Of a stretch of DNA of 64,000 nucleotides, positions 25,398 to 32,689 are shown piece after piece. Source of the DNA: CAWCAL01 sp963695075 (lineage in GTDB: Bacteria; Actinomycetota; Acidimicrobiia; Acidimicrobiales; CAWCAL01); assembly GCA_963695075.1 (NCBI GenBank), contig CAVOFR010000003.1, positions 248,001 to 312,000 on the forward strand. The letters are read 5' to 3'. Position numbers and translations under genes: made by a program. Within the stretch, counting starts at the first letter, position 1. Each line of letters opens with the position of its first letter. A model generated the notes under the pieces. The model saw only the letters and a list, made by a program, of their open reading frames with translations, made no database searches and was not told where the DNA came from.

Positions 25398-26132
25398 GTG
25401 ACCGACGCAACCGTCGAGAATCCCCCCAGGGCCCGTCTGAGACATCGCCGCGGCAGCCGGTGGATGCACTGGATCAACTTCCCGTTGATCACCGTGATGA
25501 TCTGGAGCGGACTGCGGATCTACTGGGCCAACGACGTCTACCGGCTGGGGATCGGGGACTGGACGCTCTTCACCTTCTTCCCCGAGTGGTTCTACGACAA
25601 GCTCGACCTGAATCGGCACCTGGCCCGCGGCATGGCTTTCCACTTCACGTTCGCGTGGCTCTTCGCGATCAACGGCGTGGCCTACGCGCTGTACACCTGG
25701 CGCAGCGGTGAATGGCGCTACCTGCTTCCGGACCGGAATGCACCCCGTGAGAGCGTGCAGGTGCTGGCCCACGACCTGCACCTGCGGAAGGAACCACCGC
25801 CCACCAACGGTCGCTACAACGCGGCACAGCGGCTGAGCTACACGGTGATCATCCTGCTGGGTGGCCTGGCGATCCTGACCGGGATCGCCATCTACAAGCC
25901 CATCCAGCTCAGCCCGCTGACGGCCCTCCTCGGGGGGTACGAAACAGCGCGCCTCCTCCACTTCGCGGTCACGATCGCGTTCGTGGCCTTCTTCTTCGTC
26001 CACCTCCTCCAGGTCGCCCGGGCCGGATGGCGCAACCTCTGGGCCATGGTCACCGGCTATGCGCTCGACGCCGAGGGAGGCTCCCTCCCCGGTGAGGGAG
26101 CCTCCCCCACCGGGGAGGGAGCCGACCGATGA
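25398..26132 (+). CDS. Cytochrome b/b6-domain membrane protein, partner of a molybdopterin oxidoreductase
   Basis: 244 aa from a GTG at 25398. Four to five membrane helices carry well-placed His residues for two b-type hemes: WMHWINFPLITVMIWSGL, LARGMAFHFTFAWLFAI, YTVIILLGGLAILTGI and LLHFAVTIAFVAFFFVHLLQ. This pattern fits the cytochrome b561/thiosulfate-reductase gamma-like group that hands electrons between quinones and a periplasmic or membrane-attached molybdoenzyme. It overlaps the following molybdopterin gene (ATGA), supporting a two-component reductase. The last residues are encoded by a palindromic repeat (26073-26122). Confidence 0.85.
   Translation: MTDATVENPPRARLRHRRGSRWMHWINFPLITVMIWSGLRIYWANDVYRLGIGDWTLFTFFPEWFYDKLDLNRHLARGMAFHFTFAWLFAINGVAYALYTWRSGEWRYLLPDRNAPRESVQVLAHDLHLRKEPPPTNGRYNAAQRLSYTVIILLGGLAILTGIAIYKPIQLSPLTALLGGYETARLLHFAVTIAFVAFFFVHLLQVARAGWRNLWAMVTGYALDAEGGSLPGEGASPTGEGADR
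26073..26122 (+). repeat. GGGAGG-rich palindromic repeat inside the cytochrome b C-terminus
   Basis: Three near-copies of GAGGGAGG/GC lie in alternating orientation with CTCCCTCCCC and CCTCCCCCACCGGGG between them, allowing strong hairpins. The block encodes a Gly/Ser/Pro/Glu-rich tail and ends seven bases before the next gene's ATG. It could tune coupled translation or be an inserted intergenic-type repeat that became coding. Confidence 0.5.
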
Positions 26133-26893
26133 GCGATCATGACGACAACCCGACCGCCCTCGACGGGAGCCTCGGCCTCGAGGAGTACCGTCGTCACAGC
26201 CGCCGAGCGCTGCTGGTGGGTGGTGCGGCCACGGTGGCCGGCGCGTTCGGCTGGCGCTGGATCCAGACCCAGCCCACCGACGATCGGATCCCCGCCGCCC
26301 TCCGTCGCGTCCACGAGACCAATGAGTCGATCTGGTCGACCCTGTTCCGCGAGAGCCACCTGGCCCCCACCTTCGACCCGTCCGACGCGTCCGTTCTCCG
26401 GACGAACGGGAGCCACGGCATCGAAGACGAGGACCTCACCGACTGGCAGCTCCAGGTGAAGGACCACGATGGCAAGCTCCTGGGCTTCCACGACCTCGCG
26501 GACATCCAGACCCTCCCTCGGTACGAGATGACCATCGAGCACAAGTGCGTCGAGGGGTGGAGCCAGATCACGACGTGGGCGGGGGCACGGTTCGCTGACC
26601 TCGCCGCGCAGTACGGGCGAGAGGCCGATCGCGACTACGTCGCGCTGGAGACTCCCGACGGCGAGTACTACGTCGGCGTGGACATGGCGTCGATGCGACA
26701 CCCGCAGACCCTGCTCGTCCACGAGATGGTCGGCCGGCCGCTCGACCGGGAGCACGGCGCGCCGCTGCGCCTGGCCACGCCGCTGAAGTACGGGATCAAG
26801 CAGATCAAGCGGATAGGTACCATCCGGTTCACCGATGAACGCCCCGCCGACTACTGGGCCGAACGCGGCTACGACTGGTACGCCGGCCTGTAG
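26129..26893 (+). CDS. Molybdopterin-dependent oxidoreductase, sulfite-oxidase fold
   Basis: 254 aa. An N-terminal RRHSRRALLVGGAATVAGAF looks like a Tat-type or anchoring signal (twin-Arg plus hydrophobic core near residues 22-42). The catalytic domain contains IEHKCVEGWSQ with the Mo-coordinating Cys, TWAGARFADLA, DYVALETPDG, and GAPLRLATPLKYGIKQIK near the end, as in the SUOX/MsrP-like group. With the cytochrome b encoded just upstream it should form a membrane-bound reductase or oxidase facing outward. The substrate (sulfite, methionine sulfoxide or another oxide) cannot be decided. Confidence 0.88.
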   Translation: MSDHDDNPTALDGSLGLEEYRRHSRRALLVGGAATVAGAFGWRWIQTQPTDDRIPAALRRVHETNESIWSTLFRESHLAPTFDPSDASVLRTNGSHGIEDEDLTDWQLQVKDHDGKLLGFHDLADIQTLPRYEMTIEHKCVEGWSQITTWAGARFADLAAQYGREADRDYVALETPDGEYYVGVDMASMRHPQTLLVHEMVGRPLDREHGAPLRLATPLKYGIKQIKRIGTIRFTDERPADYWAERGYDWYAGL

Positions 26894-27100
26894 CGGCACC
26901 GGGAGGCCGTCTCGTGACCAGAGCCGACGCCCTGGTGAACCCATGGCAGACCAGACCGCGAGCAAGCCACGAGCCTTCCGCTCGGTGCTCCGGTATGGAA
27001 TCGCCGCATCCTGCGCGCTCTCGGCGTTCGGGCTATGGGCCACCGGGTGGGCCTCGGCTACATCGGAATCAACGACCCACCGCGGATCGGCGGGATCCGA
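26894..27100. other. Non-coding or uncertain interval after the molybdoenzyme gene
   Basis: An ATG at 26943 opens a frame that starts with a signal-like segment (VLRYGIAASCALSAFGLW), but the frame then runs antisense through the VOC gene with Arg/Ser-rich, non-protein-like sequence. It may be the remnant of a small exported protein, or chance. No RNA gene or clear terminator was seen. Confidence 0.3.
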
Positions 27101-27546
27101 CTACTTCGGGTCGATCTGGGCAACCGTCATCGTGAAGCCACACCGCTCCGCGGAATCGAGGACGTGCTCCTCGTACTTCTCGAACAGGCCCCGAGGTGGA
27201 GATCGAGCTTCTCTCGGGAGTAGTCGAGTGAGTGGAGTGCCGGCAGGCCCACAGACTCGGTCCTGTCCTTCGCTGCGGTGCCATCGCTCACACCGAACAC
27301 GATATTCACGACACCATCGCCGTTCTCGGCCAAGAACCCCGAGACGATGCTGTCGTCCTCACGTCCGATCATGGGCGAGATCAGTTCGATTCCGGCATCC
27401 CAGCTGATGGCAATCTCGATGCCAAGAGCTTCGCCCGTCCAGCTCGCGTCCTGCCACGTCGCTCCGAGGGCGGCCGTGAAGAGCCCCTTTGACTCCTCGA
27501 GATCCTGTACCGCGACCACGATCCGGTTCACACCTCGTAGTTCCAT
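27101..27546 (-). pseudogene. VOC (glyoxalase-fold) family protein with a frameshift near the 3' end
   Basis: From the ATG at 27546 (MELRGVNRIVVAVQDLEESK) the frame reads as a normal VOC protein through LPALHSLDYSREKLDLHLG, then turns to Ser/Arg-rich nonsense. In another frame the expected ending appears immediately: LFEKYEEHVLDS, then AERCGFTMTVAQIDPK and a stop at 27101-27103. The total length of 446 bases is one short of a multiple of three, so a single base missing in the G/C-rich run near 27198 would restore a 148-aa protein. Either the gene is recently broken or the assembly has a one-base error. The substrate of the intact family is unknown. Confidence 0.75.
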
Positions 27547-27635
27547 CGATCCTCCGCGCCCGGTTCCTCGCCTCCACATCCTGAGCTGACACGACCATAC
27601 GACACGGGTCCGCCCGGGATCGTAGAGTGTTGTTC

Positions 27636-27730
27636 GGGTCCGGGAAGTGACTTGTCCGAAGAGCCGGCCTTACAGGATGTCGAGCCGGTCACGCTGGAGA
27701 AGAGCCGTTCCTGAGTGTCCTCCCGGACCC
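27636..27730 (+). other. Stem-bounded intergenic segment, candidate structured RNA
   Basis: A 10-bp perfect GC-rich stem (GGGTCCGGGA at 27636-27645 with TCCCGGACCC at 27721-27730) encloses 75 bases. Inside, GTGA/TCAC and CCGGC/GCCGG could form a second helix, and GAAGAGCCG occurs twice (27658 and 27699). It sits in the 244-base gap before the SnoaL-like gene. It does not carry the SRP-RNA GGAAG tip or the tRNA T-loop. Orientation is unknown. Confidence 0.35.
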
Positions 27731-27790
27731 ACCCTTCTCAATCGGCGATGATCCTGGCATGGTCCGACCGGACCCGGCGTTGGGGTATTC

Positions 27791-28180
27791 ATGGCCGATG
27801 AGGCAACGGAGCGCAACAAGGCGAACGTGATCGCGTTCTACGACATGATGTTCAACGCCTGCCGGCCGGCGGAAGCGATCGAGCGCTTCGCCGGGGACGA
27901 GTATCGGCAGCACAATCCACACGTCGGCGACGGCAAGCAGGCGTTCATCGACTACTTCGAGCGGATGGCCGCGGAGTATCCCGGCAAGCGGGTCCGGTTC
28001 GAGCGCGTCATCGCCGAGGGAGACTTCGTGGTGCTCCACTGTCACCAGGTGTGGCCGGGAGCTGAGGAGTACGCGGGCATCGACATCTTTCGCCTCGACG
28101 ACGGCGGGAAGGTCGTCGAGCACTGGGACGTTCTGCAGGCGATCCCGATCGAGGCGGCCAACGACAACGGGATGTTCTGA
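27791..28180 (+). CDS. SnoaL-like (NTF2-fold) protein
   Basis: 129 aa. The sequence matches the SnoaL-like polyketide-cyclase family: NVIAFYDMMFNACRPAEAIERF, YRQHNPHVGDGKQAFIDYFE, VRFERVIAEGDFVVLHCHQVW, then IDIFRLDDGGKVVEHWDVLQ. The conserved HN and EHWDV elements line the cavity in this group. Such proteins are small cytoplasmic hydrolases, isomerases or ligand binders; many are annotated only by fold. It stands alone between an intergenic structured region and the large RecB-like gene. Confidence 0.85.
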   Translation: MADEATERNKANVIAFYDMMFNACRPAEAIERFAGDEYRQHNPHVGDGKQAFIDYFERMAAEYPGKRVRFERVIAEGDFVVLHCHQVWPGAEEYAGIDIFRLDDGGKVVEHWDVLQAIPIEAANDNGMF

Positions 28181-28244
28181 GGTACGTCGAACCTCTCCCG
28201 CTGGCGCGAAGTCGCGCCGTCCACTGTCACACCGGTGGCCTACG

Positions 28245-31214
28245 GTGCGAGGCGTGGAGGCCTTCGGTGACACCCTGATGCTCTCGTCGGCCGACGTGGT
28301 CGACCATCTGGACTGCACCCACCTCACGACGCTGAATCGCCGCGCCGCCAGGCAGGGGCTGATCCCGGGGCGATCCGGCGATCCGGCCGGGTTGCTCCGA
28401 GCCGACCTCGGCGGTCGCCACCGCGACGAGCATCTGGCCCGACTCGGCACCGGCGCCACCCTCACCCCGATTCCGACGACCGGCCTTCATGAGGCGGCCA
28501 GCGGAACGCTGGCCGCAATGCAAGCGGAGTCTCCCGTCATCGTCGGTGCCGTCCTGGTCCATGGCGCGGCCGTCGCCCGCGTCGATGCGCTCGTGCGGGC
28601 GCCGGATCCGCACGGCGGGTGGTGCTACGAGCCGCACGATGCCGCCATCGCCCGGACCGACCGGCGTCGGGCACTGTGTCACCTCGCCGACGCTGCGCTC
28701 CTGCTCGAAGACATGCTCGGCGTCGGCCCCGACCGTGTCCATCTCGTGGGGCGGGACGGCGGGCTCGAATCGATCCCCGCGTCCGACATCTCGGCTCTCG
28801 GCCGACGAGTCCGAGCGCGACTCGACGCGTTCATGGTCGACGCTCCCGCCACCGCAGCCGAACCCTGCGATCGCTGCGAGGGCTGCGTCTGGCGTCCCCG
28901 GTGCCAGCAGGAGTGGAACGACACCGACGCGGTGACCCAGGTCGCCGGAGTGCATGGCACGGTGGTAAGCCTGCTCGCCGCCCACGGCATCACCACCGCC
29001 GCACAACTCGCCGCCGCCCCCGACGCGGACCCTCCCGATGGCCTCGACGCGAGAACCTATCGCCGGATCACCCGGCAGGCCCGGCTCCAGGTGCTCGCGC
29101 GCTCGGGGCCGGATCTCGTCGAGGTCCTGCCGCCCTACGAGCACCCGGGCGGTGGATTCGCGCGACTCCCGCGCCCCGATCCGGCGGATCTCTTCTTCGA
29201 CCTCGAGGGAGACCCGTACCGCGGCCAACCAGGACTCGAATACCTCTGGGGCCTCTCCGACGCCGAGGACCACTACCGATCGTGGTGGGGTCACTACCCG
29301 GCGGCCGAATGCCACGCCTTCGAATCCGTGGTCGATCTTCTGACCGACCACCTCGCATCCAATCAGCGGGCGCACGTCTACCACTACGCCCCCTACGAGG
29401 TCGACGTCCTACGGCGGCTCGCCGCCCGGCACTCGAGTAGGGAGGACGAAGTCGATCAACTCCTCGCGAACCATCGGCTGGTGGACCTCTACCGCGTGGC
29501 CCGACAGTCGGTCGCCACCTCACGACCGGGCTACGGCATGAAGGAGCTCGAGCGGTTCTACCGCGATCGGCGCACCACCGACGTGCAGGATGGTCTGGCC
29601 AGTGTCATCCAATACGAGCGCTGGCTCGAGACCGGCGAAGACGCGCTACTCGACGACATCGAGGCCTACAACCGCGACGACTGCATCTCGACCCGGCAAC
29701 TCCGCGACTGGCTCGAGGAGCGTCGCAACGAAGCCGGCGAACGGTATGACGGCGTCGAGGTCGCCGAAATCGATGTCGACACGCGCATCCCGACATCACC
29801 GCCCCGGACCACGCGGGAGAACCGCTTGGTCGAGCATCTCCGCGCCTCGCTCGACGACGCAGGCGAGCGAGGCGACCCGACCCACCGGTACCACACGACC
29901 CTGCTGCAGCTCCTCGGATTCCACCGCCGCCAGTCCCGACGTCGACCTCAAGCGGAGGTTGACGTCGACGAGACATCGTCGGTCGCCGCGGACCAGCTCG
30001 ACCCGTGTGCCCAAGCGGTTCTCGACATGGTCGAGGCGGTCGTGACGGGCGATCCAGCGGCACTGGCGTTCGACACTGTTCTCCGTCGGCAACCGTCGCT
30101 CGCAGTCGATCTGACCACCAGGTCCGGTCGGCCGGACGAAGCCGCCGAACGGGCGATCGAGTGGGGTCGGTCGCTGGACCGGAGCTACCTCGCCATCCAG
30201 GCGCCGCCGGGGACCGGCCTCGGGGCGACCACCGACGCCCTCGTACAGGCAATGATCGGCGATGGTCGGCGAGTGGGGCTCTGTGCCGTCGACCCCGAGC
30301 TGGTTTCCGAGCTCGAACCTCGCCCGGGCCTGGTCACGGGGTCGCCCGCCCGATTCGCCGAGCCGGACCGACGCAACACCCTCGACGTCCTCGTGATCAT
30401 CCAAGCCGGCAAGACATCCCTGGCCGACGTGGCAGCGGTCGGGCTCAGCGCGGACAGCCTGATCCTGATCGGTGATCATGCCGGACTCGACCGCCCCAGG
30501 ATCCGGGGTCGACATCCCTCCGAGGCCCGCCGGTCGGTGCTGGAGCACCTTCTGGATGGGGATACGACCCTCAGCGCGCCCAACGGCGTCTTCCTCGACG
30601 TCACCAGCCGGATGCATCCCGGGCTGTGCTCGTTCGTCTCGGAGCTCGGGTACGACGGGCGGCTCCGCCCTACGGCCGCCACGGCCAACATGGCCATAGA
30701 GGGCGAGCACGCAGCGCTGGGCTGGGTGCCGGTCGTTCACCGAGGCAACAACACCACCACCAGTCCCGAGGAGGTCGAAGCCGTCCAGCTGATCGTCGGC
30801 CATCTGGTGGGGCGGCTCTGGACCGGGGCCGACGGCACGACGCGACGCTTGGTCCCCGACGACATACTCGTGACGGCCCCGTTCTCCGAGCAGCTCGGAG
30901 CCTTGGCGAACGCGCTGGGAGGTGACTTCCCCGTCGAGCCCGCCGAGCGGTTCGGGTCACGATCGGCTCCCGTGGTCATCCGCTCGATGGCCGCCTCCTC
31001 GACCGGCGACATACCGGGCGGTCGAGGCCGGCTGCTGAGCAAGCACCGTCTCCTCGGAACGCTGCTGTCCGGGCAGAGGATGGCGATCATCGTGGCAAGT
31101 CCCCGCCTGCTCGACGCGCCGTGCCGTACGGTCAAGCAGCTGACGCAGATCAACGCGCTCCTTCGCTTCGTCGAACTGGCAGACACCTTGACCCTCGCTC
31201 CTGCGCAGCACTGA
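28245..31214 (+). CDS. TM0106/RecB-like fusion protein with intact RNase-H-like core but degenerate nuclease and helicase motifs
   Basis: 989 aa from a GTG at 28245 (GTG 28254 is an alternative). Three modules: a Cas4/RecB-like N-terminal domain with Cys in DCTHL (residue about 24) and a CDRCEGCVWRPRC cluster (206-219) as for an iron-sulfur site; a YprB/RNase_H_2 exonuclease-fold domain (about 310-490) with DLFFDLEGDP, HVYHYAPYE, LVDLY and YNRDDCIST all kept; and an SF1-helicase-shaped C-terminus (about 610-985). The nuclease DxK position reads DAAIA. The helicase Walker A reads APPGTGLGAT (Lys lost), the DEAG box IIQAG, and the GDPQQ-like motif GDHAG. A SRMHP remnant remains, and the final SRAR-type motif is SGQR. 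Intact family members are thought to be nuclease-helicases; this one may act only through the middle domain or as a scaffold. Confidence 0.78.
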   Translation: MRGVEAFGDTLMLSSADVVDHLDCTHLTTLNRRAARQGLIPGRSGDPAGLLRADLGGRHRDEHLARLGTGATLTPIPTTGLHEAASGTLAAMQAESPVIVGAVLVHGAAVARVDALVRAPDPHGGWCYEPHDAAIARTDRRRALCHLADAALLLEDMLGVGPDRVHLVGRDGGLESIPASDISALGRRVRARLDAFMVDAPATAAEPCDRCEGCVWRPRCQQEWNDTDAVTQVAGVHGTVVSLLAAHGITTAAQLAAAPDADPPDGLDARTYRRITRQARLQVLARSGPDLVEVLPPYEHPGGGFARLPRPDPADLFFDLEGDPYRGQPGLEYLWGLSDAEDHYRSWWGHYPAAECHAFESVVDLLTDHLASNQRAHVYHYAPYEVDVLRRLAARHSSREDEVDQLLANHRLVDLYRVARQSVATSRPGYGMKELERFYRDRRTTDVQDGLASVIQYERWLETGEDALLDDIEAYNRDDCISTRQLRDWLEERRNEAGERYDGVEVAEIDVDTRIPTSPPRTTRENRLVEHLRASLDDAGERGDPTHRYHTTLLQLLGFHRRQSRRRPQAEVDVDETSSVAADQLDPCAQAVLDMVEAVVTGDPAALAFDTVLRRQPSLAVDLTTRSGRPDEAAERAIEWGRSLDRSYLAIQAPPGTGLGATTDALVQAMIGDGRRVGLCAVDPELVSELEPRPGLVTGSPARFAEPDRRNTLDVLVIIQAGKTSLADVAAVGLSADSLILIGDHAGLDRPRIRGRHPSEARRSVLEHLLDGDTTLSAPNGVFLDVTSRMHPGLCSFVSELGYDGRLRPTAATANMAIEGEHAALGWVPVVHRGNNTTTSPEEVEAVQLIVGHLVGRLWTGADGTTRRLVPDDILVTAPFSEQLGALANALGGDFPVEPAERFGSRSAPVVIRSMAASSTGDIPGGRGRLLSKHRLLGTLLSGQRMAIIVASPRLLDAPCRTVKQLTQINALLRFVELADTLTLAPAQH

Positions 31215-31221
31215 GCACCAC

Positions 31222-31995
31222 ATGTCCTTCGATCCCGTCCACATCGCCGAGAACCGGAACTTCTGGAACGACCATGCGCCCCAGTGGGTCGAGCGAGGTC
31301 ACCGTGCGTGGGTGGCCGAGCCCCGCTGGGGCACCTGGTCGGTTCCGGAATCCGAGCTCGGACTGCTCCCCGATGATCTGACCGGCCAGCGCAGCATCGA
31401 GCTGGGATGCGGCACCGGCTATGTGTCGGCGTGGCTCGCTCGGCGAGGTGCAGCCGCAACGGCTGTCGATCTCTCGGAGGAACAACTCTCCACCGCTGCA
31501 GGTCTGAGCGCCGAGCACGGTCTCCCGGTCCAGCTGGTGCACGCCAACGCCGAGGCCACACCCTTTCGAGACGAGCAGTTCGACTTCGGCATCAGCGAGT
31601 ACGGCGCCGCGATCTGGTGCGACCCGCACGTGTGGATTCCCGAGGCCCGCCGGCTCCTCCGTCCCGGCGGACGGTTGGTGATCTTCGGCAACCATCCTCT
31701 GGCCATGGTGTGCGCAGCACCCGATGGCTCCGACATCGACGACCGGTTACACCGGCCCTATTTCCGGTTGCACTCCATCGACTGGCGAGAGGCCGAGGAG
31801 GATCCGGGCGGCATCGAGTTCAACCTGCCGATCAGCGAATGGATGACGCTGTTCACCGAGGTCGGCTTCACGGTCGAGCGCTACATCGAGGTCCGAGCGC
31901 CGGCCGGTGACGAAGACACCAAGTTCTTCGTGCCGCGGTCATGGGCCCGCCAGTGGCCCGCCGAACAGGCGTGGATCCTTTCGCTACCGACCTAG
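31222..31995 (+). CDS. Class I SAM-dependent methyltransferase
   Basis: 257 aa, eight bases after the RecB-like gene. The SAM site is clear: IELGCGTGYVSAWLARRG (motif I), AVDLSEEQL (motif II acidic), ANAEATPFRDEQFDFGISEY (motifs III/IV) and EARRLLRPGGRLVIFGNHP (motif V). The opening NRNFWNDHAPQWVERGHR is typical of small-molecule methyltransferases annotated as methyltransferase type 11. Substrate unknown. It converges on the cyclophilin gene with only 12 bases between stops, which include a CCGAATTCGG palindrome. Confidence 0.88.
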   Translation: MSFDPVHIAENRNFWNDHAPQWVERGHRAWVAEPRWGTWSVPESELGLLPDDLTGQRSIELGCGTGYVSAWLARRGAAATAVDLSEEQLSTAAGLSAEHGLPVQLVHANAEATPFRDEQFDFGISEYGAAIWCDPHVWIPEARRLLRPGGRLVIFGNHPLAMVCAAPDGSDIDDRLHRPYFRLHSIDWREAEEDPGGIEFNLPISEWMTLFTEVGFTVERYIEVRAPAGDEDTKFFVPRSWARQWPAEQAWILSLPT

Positions 31996-32007
31996 CCGAA
32001 TTCGGGG

Positions 32008-32514
32008 TCAGAGCTCGCCGCAGTCGGCGATCTTGATCTCGGCACTGGTGGCGCCGCTCTGGCTGCCGACGGCTTCCATCGCCTGCACGACGTCCATCCC
32101 GTCAACGACCTTGCCGAAGACGGTGTGCTTGCCGTCTAGCCAGCTGGTCACGACCGTGGTGATGAAGAACTGCGAGCCGTTCGTGTTGGGCCCGGCATTG
32201 GCCATGGACAGCAGACCGGGCTCGGTGTGCTTGAGAGTGAAGTTCTCGTCCTCGAACTTGTCGCCGTAGATGGACTTGCCACCGGTGCCGTTGTGGTTTG
32301 TGAAGTCGCCGCCCTGGCACATGAACTGGGTGATGACGCGGTGGAAGGTCGAGTCCTCGTACCCGAAGCCGGCCTCGCCGGTGCAGAGCTGGCGGAAGTT
32401 CTCGGCCGTCTTCGGGACCACGTCGGCGTACAACACGAAGGTGATGCGCCCGGCCGGGTCGCCACCGATGGTGACGTCGAAGAAGACTTTGGGGTTGCTG
32501 GTTTCGTCTGTCAT
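32008..32514 (-). CDS. Cyclophilin-type peptidyl-prolyl cis-trans isomerase
   Basis: Start taken at the ATG at 32514 (MTDETSNPKVFFDV); a GTG at 32526 in frame would add four residues and lies in a 15-base duplicated stretch. The 168-aa protein is a compact cytoplasmic cyclophilin: FDVTIGGDPAGRITF, AENFRQLCTGEAGFGYEDS, FHRVITQFMCQGGDF with the catalytic Arg and Gln/Met, GPNTNGSQFFITT, and LDGKHTVFGKVVDGMDVV. Trp is present in SWLDGKH at the cyclosporin-site position. There is no signal peptide, so it acts on cytoplasmic proteins. Confidence 0.95.
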   Translation of the reverse strand: MTDETSNPKVFFDVTIGGDPAGRITFVLYADVVPKTAENFRQLCTGEAGFGYEDSTFHRVITQFMCQGGDFTNHNGTGGKSIYGDKFEDENFTLKHTEPGLLSMANAGPNTNGSQFFITTVVTSWLDGKHTVFGKVVDGMDVVQAMEAVGSQSGATSAEIKIADCGEL

Positions 32515-32550
32515 GAGGTCGCTCACGCTATCGCGTGAGGTCGCTCACGC
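32514..32550. repeat. 15-base direct repeat spanning the cyclophilin start
   Basis: TGAGGTCGCTCACGC occurs at 32514-32528 and again at 32536-32550, a 22-base tandem period. Read on the minus strand, the outer copy provides GTGAGCGACCTC and then a stop after six codons, a possible mini-ORF before the real gene. Confidence 0.6.
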
Positions 32551-32597
32551 CATCCGGCCCGGCTCGCGATCGGCATAGGATGGCCGCGAAGCGAAAT

Positions 32598-32688
32598 CCG
32601 GGGAGCTCGGAACAGGCCGGGCTGAGAGGACGACACCACCGTCGTCGACCCGTTTGAACCTGATCTGGATAATGCCAGCGGAGGAAGC
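32598..32688 (+). promoter_or_regulatory. TPP (thiamine pyrophosphate) riboswitch, THI element
   Basis: The segment carries the two conserved TPP aptamer blocks: GGGCTGAGAGG near 32620 and GAACCTGATCTGGATAATGC at 32656-32675, followed by CAGCGGAGGAAG. A variable hairpin (CGACACCACCGTCGTCG) lies between them, as in the P3 region. The Shine-Dalgarno GGAGG at 32680-32684 is inside the aptamer's closing strand, five bases before the GTG of the binding-protein gene. TPP binding is thus expected to hide the ribosome site directly and switch off the downstream thiamine transporter. Confidence 0.92.
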
Positions 32689-32689
32689 C

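Noticed and set aside
26943..27407. Plus-strand frame starting with a signal-like segment
   Set aside because: After about 50 residues it runs antisense to the VOC gene with Ser/Arg-rich composition. A small exported remnant cannot be excluded, but it is not supportable as a gene.
27636..27730. The stem-bounded segment as a tRNA, selenocysteine tRNA or SRP RNA
   Set aside because: It lacks a T-loop TTCGA and a proper T-arm before the 3' strand, and it lacks the SRP GGAAG tip. It is kept only as an unassigned structure.
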